A DNA stretch of 56,767 bases from VRUE01 sp036379955 (GTDB lineage Bacteria > Actinomycetota > Thermoleophilia > Solirubrobacterales > 70-9): positions 1 through 56,767 of the forward strand of contig DASVFR010000046.1 in NCBI GenBank assembly GCA_036379955.1, written 5' to 3'. Made by a program: the position numbers and the translations under genes. The notes under the pieces are model-generated. The model was not told the origin of the DNA, ran no database searches, and worked only from the letters and a program-made list of their open reading frames with translations. This document shows, piece by piece, positions 56,388 through 56,767 of the stretch; positions within the stretch are counted from its first letter, which is position 1, and each line of letters begins with the position of its first letter.

Positions 56388-56767
56388 GACCCTCGGACCC
56401 GGCTCGTCGCTGCCGGCGGAGCAGCCGGTCGAGGAGCTTGCGCTCGAGCGCGAGGTCGCCACGGACGAGGTCGTCGTCCTCGACTACGGCGGCCAGTACT
56501 CACAGCTGATCGCGCGCCGGGTGCGCGAGCTCGGGGTGTTCTCCGAGCTGCTGCCGCATCACGTCGGCGTCGACGAGGTGCGCAAGCGCGCGCCGAAGGG
56601 CCTGATCCTCAGCGGCGGGCCGGCGTCGGTGTACGCGCCGGGCGCACCGAAGCTGGACCCGGCGCTCCTGGACCTCGGGATTCCGGTGCTCGGGATCTGT
56701 TACGGCATGCAGGCGCTGGTGCTGACGCTCGGCGGCCGCGTCGAGGGCGCCGAGGTGGGGGAGTTCG
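56374..56767 (+). CDS. guaA: GMP synthase, N-terminal glutaminase part (3' end outside window)
   Basis: The visible 131 codons contain the class I amidotransferase start VVVLDYGGQYSQLIARRVREL, GLILSGGPASVYAPG and the nucleophile GICYGMQAL (Cys). A leader of about 33 residues (SQIETLGPGSSLPAEQPVEE) precedes it. The TTG at 56374 is the only start that keeps the domain complete; it overlaps guaB3 by 14 nt. It makes GMP from XMP, fitting the guaB3 neighbour. Confidence 0.93.
   Translation, partial: MSQIETLGPGSSLPAEQPVEELALEREVATDEVVVLDYGGQYSQLIARRVRELGVFSELLPHHVGVDEVRKRAPKGLILSGGPASVYAPGAPKLDPALLDLGIPVLGICYGMQALVLTLGGRVEGAEVGEF

Overview
The window looks like high-GC actinobacterial chromosome, most likely class Thermoleophilia / Solirubrobacterales. 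The reasons are the coding bias, a Mycobacterium-type cysteine pathway (CysM, CysO, Mec-type JAMM protease, a MoeZ-like activator), a GuaB3-type IMPDH paralogue, a WS/DGAT acyltransferase, vapBC modules, and many genes that start only 6-10 nt after a TANNNT -10 box, as expected of leaderless transcripts. This taxon call is inference from gene content. I see no rRNA, tRNA or CRISPR.

Layout. 1-5908 (minus): an AddAB-like recombination helicase-nuclease pair, with the helicase gene cut by the window start. 6019-8995: a hypothetical gene, an alpha/beta hydrolase with a hairpin over its start codon, a promoter plus an 18-codon peptide gene, a HAD hydrolase, a hypothetical gene and a SufT-like DUF59 gene. 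8996-14922 is an accessory-looking block: a minus operon for a small protein and Cys-rich zinc-ribbon proteins split by a C6 run, two winged-helix regulators (one an internal tandem duplication), a small XRE regulator flanked by three tiny peptide genes, and an AAA ATPase. A second, diverged copy of the last codons of the DUF59 gene lies at 13626-13685, as if the block had inserted at that gene's 3' end.

14930-23332: two membrane proteins (one with a sigma-region-4-like domain), FxsA, WS/DGAT, IspH, VapBC, a thioredoxin-fold protein without CxxC, and a cupredoxin-like protein coupled to a polytopic membrane protein. 23329-30172 (minus): Fe-S assembly in two operons (Rieske-sufB-sufD and rrf2-sufC-sufS-sufU) separated by a VOC gene. 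30268-36322: HtpX, a coiled-coil protein, then the sulfur-carrier cysteine pathway (rhodanese-ThiF, CysO, CysM, Mec) with a beta-propeller/RTX protein inserted. Two of its transcription units share a near-identical 22-bp promoter/operator. 36319-44257 (minus): a degenerate peptidase, DUF1802, HyuB, HyuA, NadB, a coiled-coil protein and a glycosyltransferase. 44395-47818: a Flp-like pilin, an RHH/PIN toxin-antitoxin pair, a possible leaderless leader ORF, RNase PH, RdgB and a CDF transporter. 48033-56767: roadblock-like protein, TldD/TldE, HU, PyrF, LysM protein, D,D-carboxypeptidase, PfkB kinase, GuaB3 and the start of GuaA.

The most unusual material is (1) a family of four 18-19-residue peptides with strong ribosome binding sites and a shared pattern (Met-x-Ile/Met at the start, an internal Pro, two hydrophobic residues then Lys at position -3), three of them around a small XRE gene; (2) a 47-nt palindromic element present once between genes and once in frame inside the TldE gene; (3) the split zinc-ribbon gene; and (4) two housekeeping genes, nadB and pyrF, that have no ATG, GTG or TTG start in frame but overlap the preceding stop codon at ATA and CTG.
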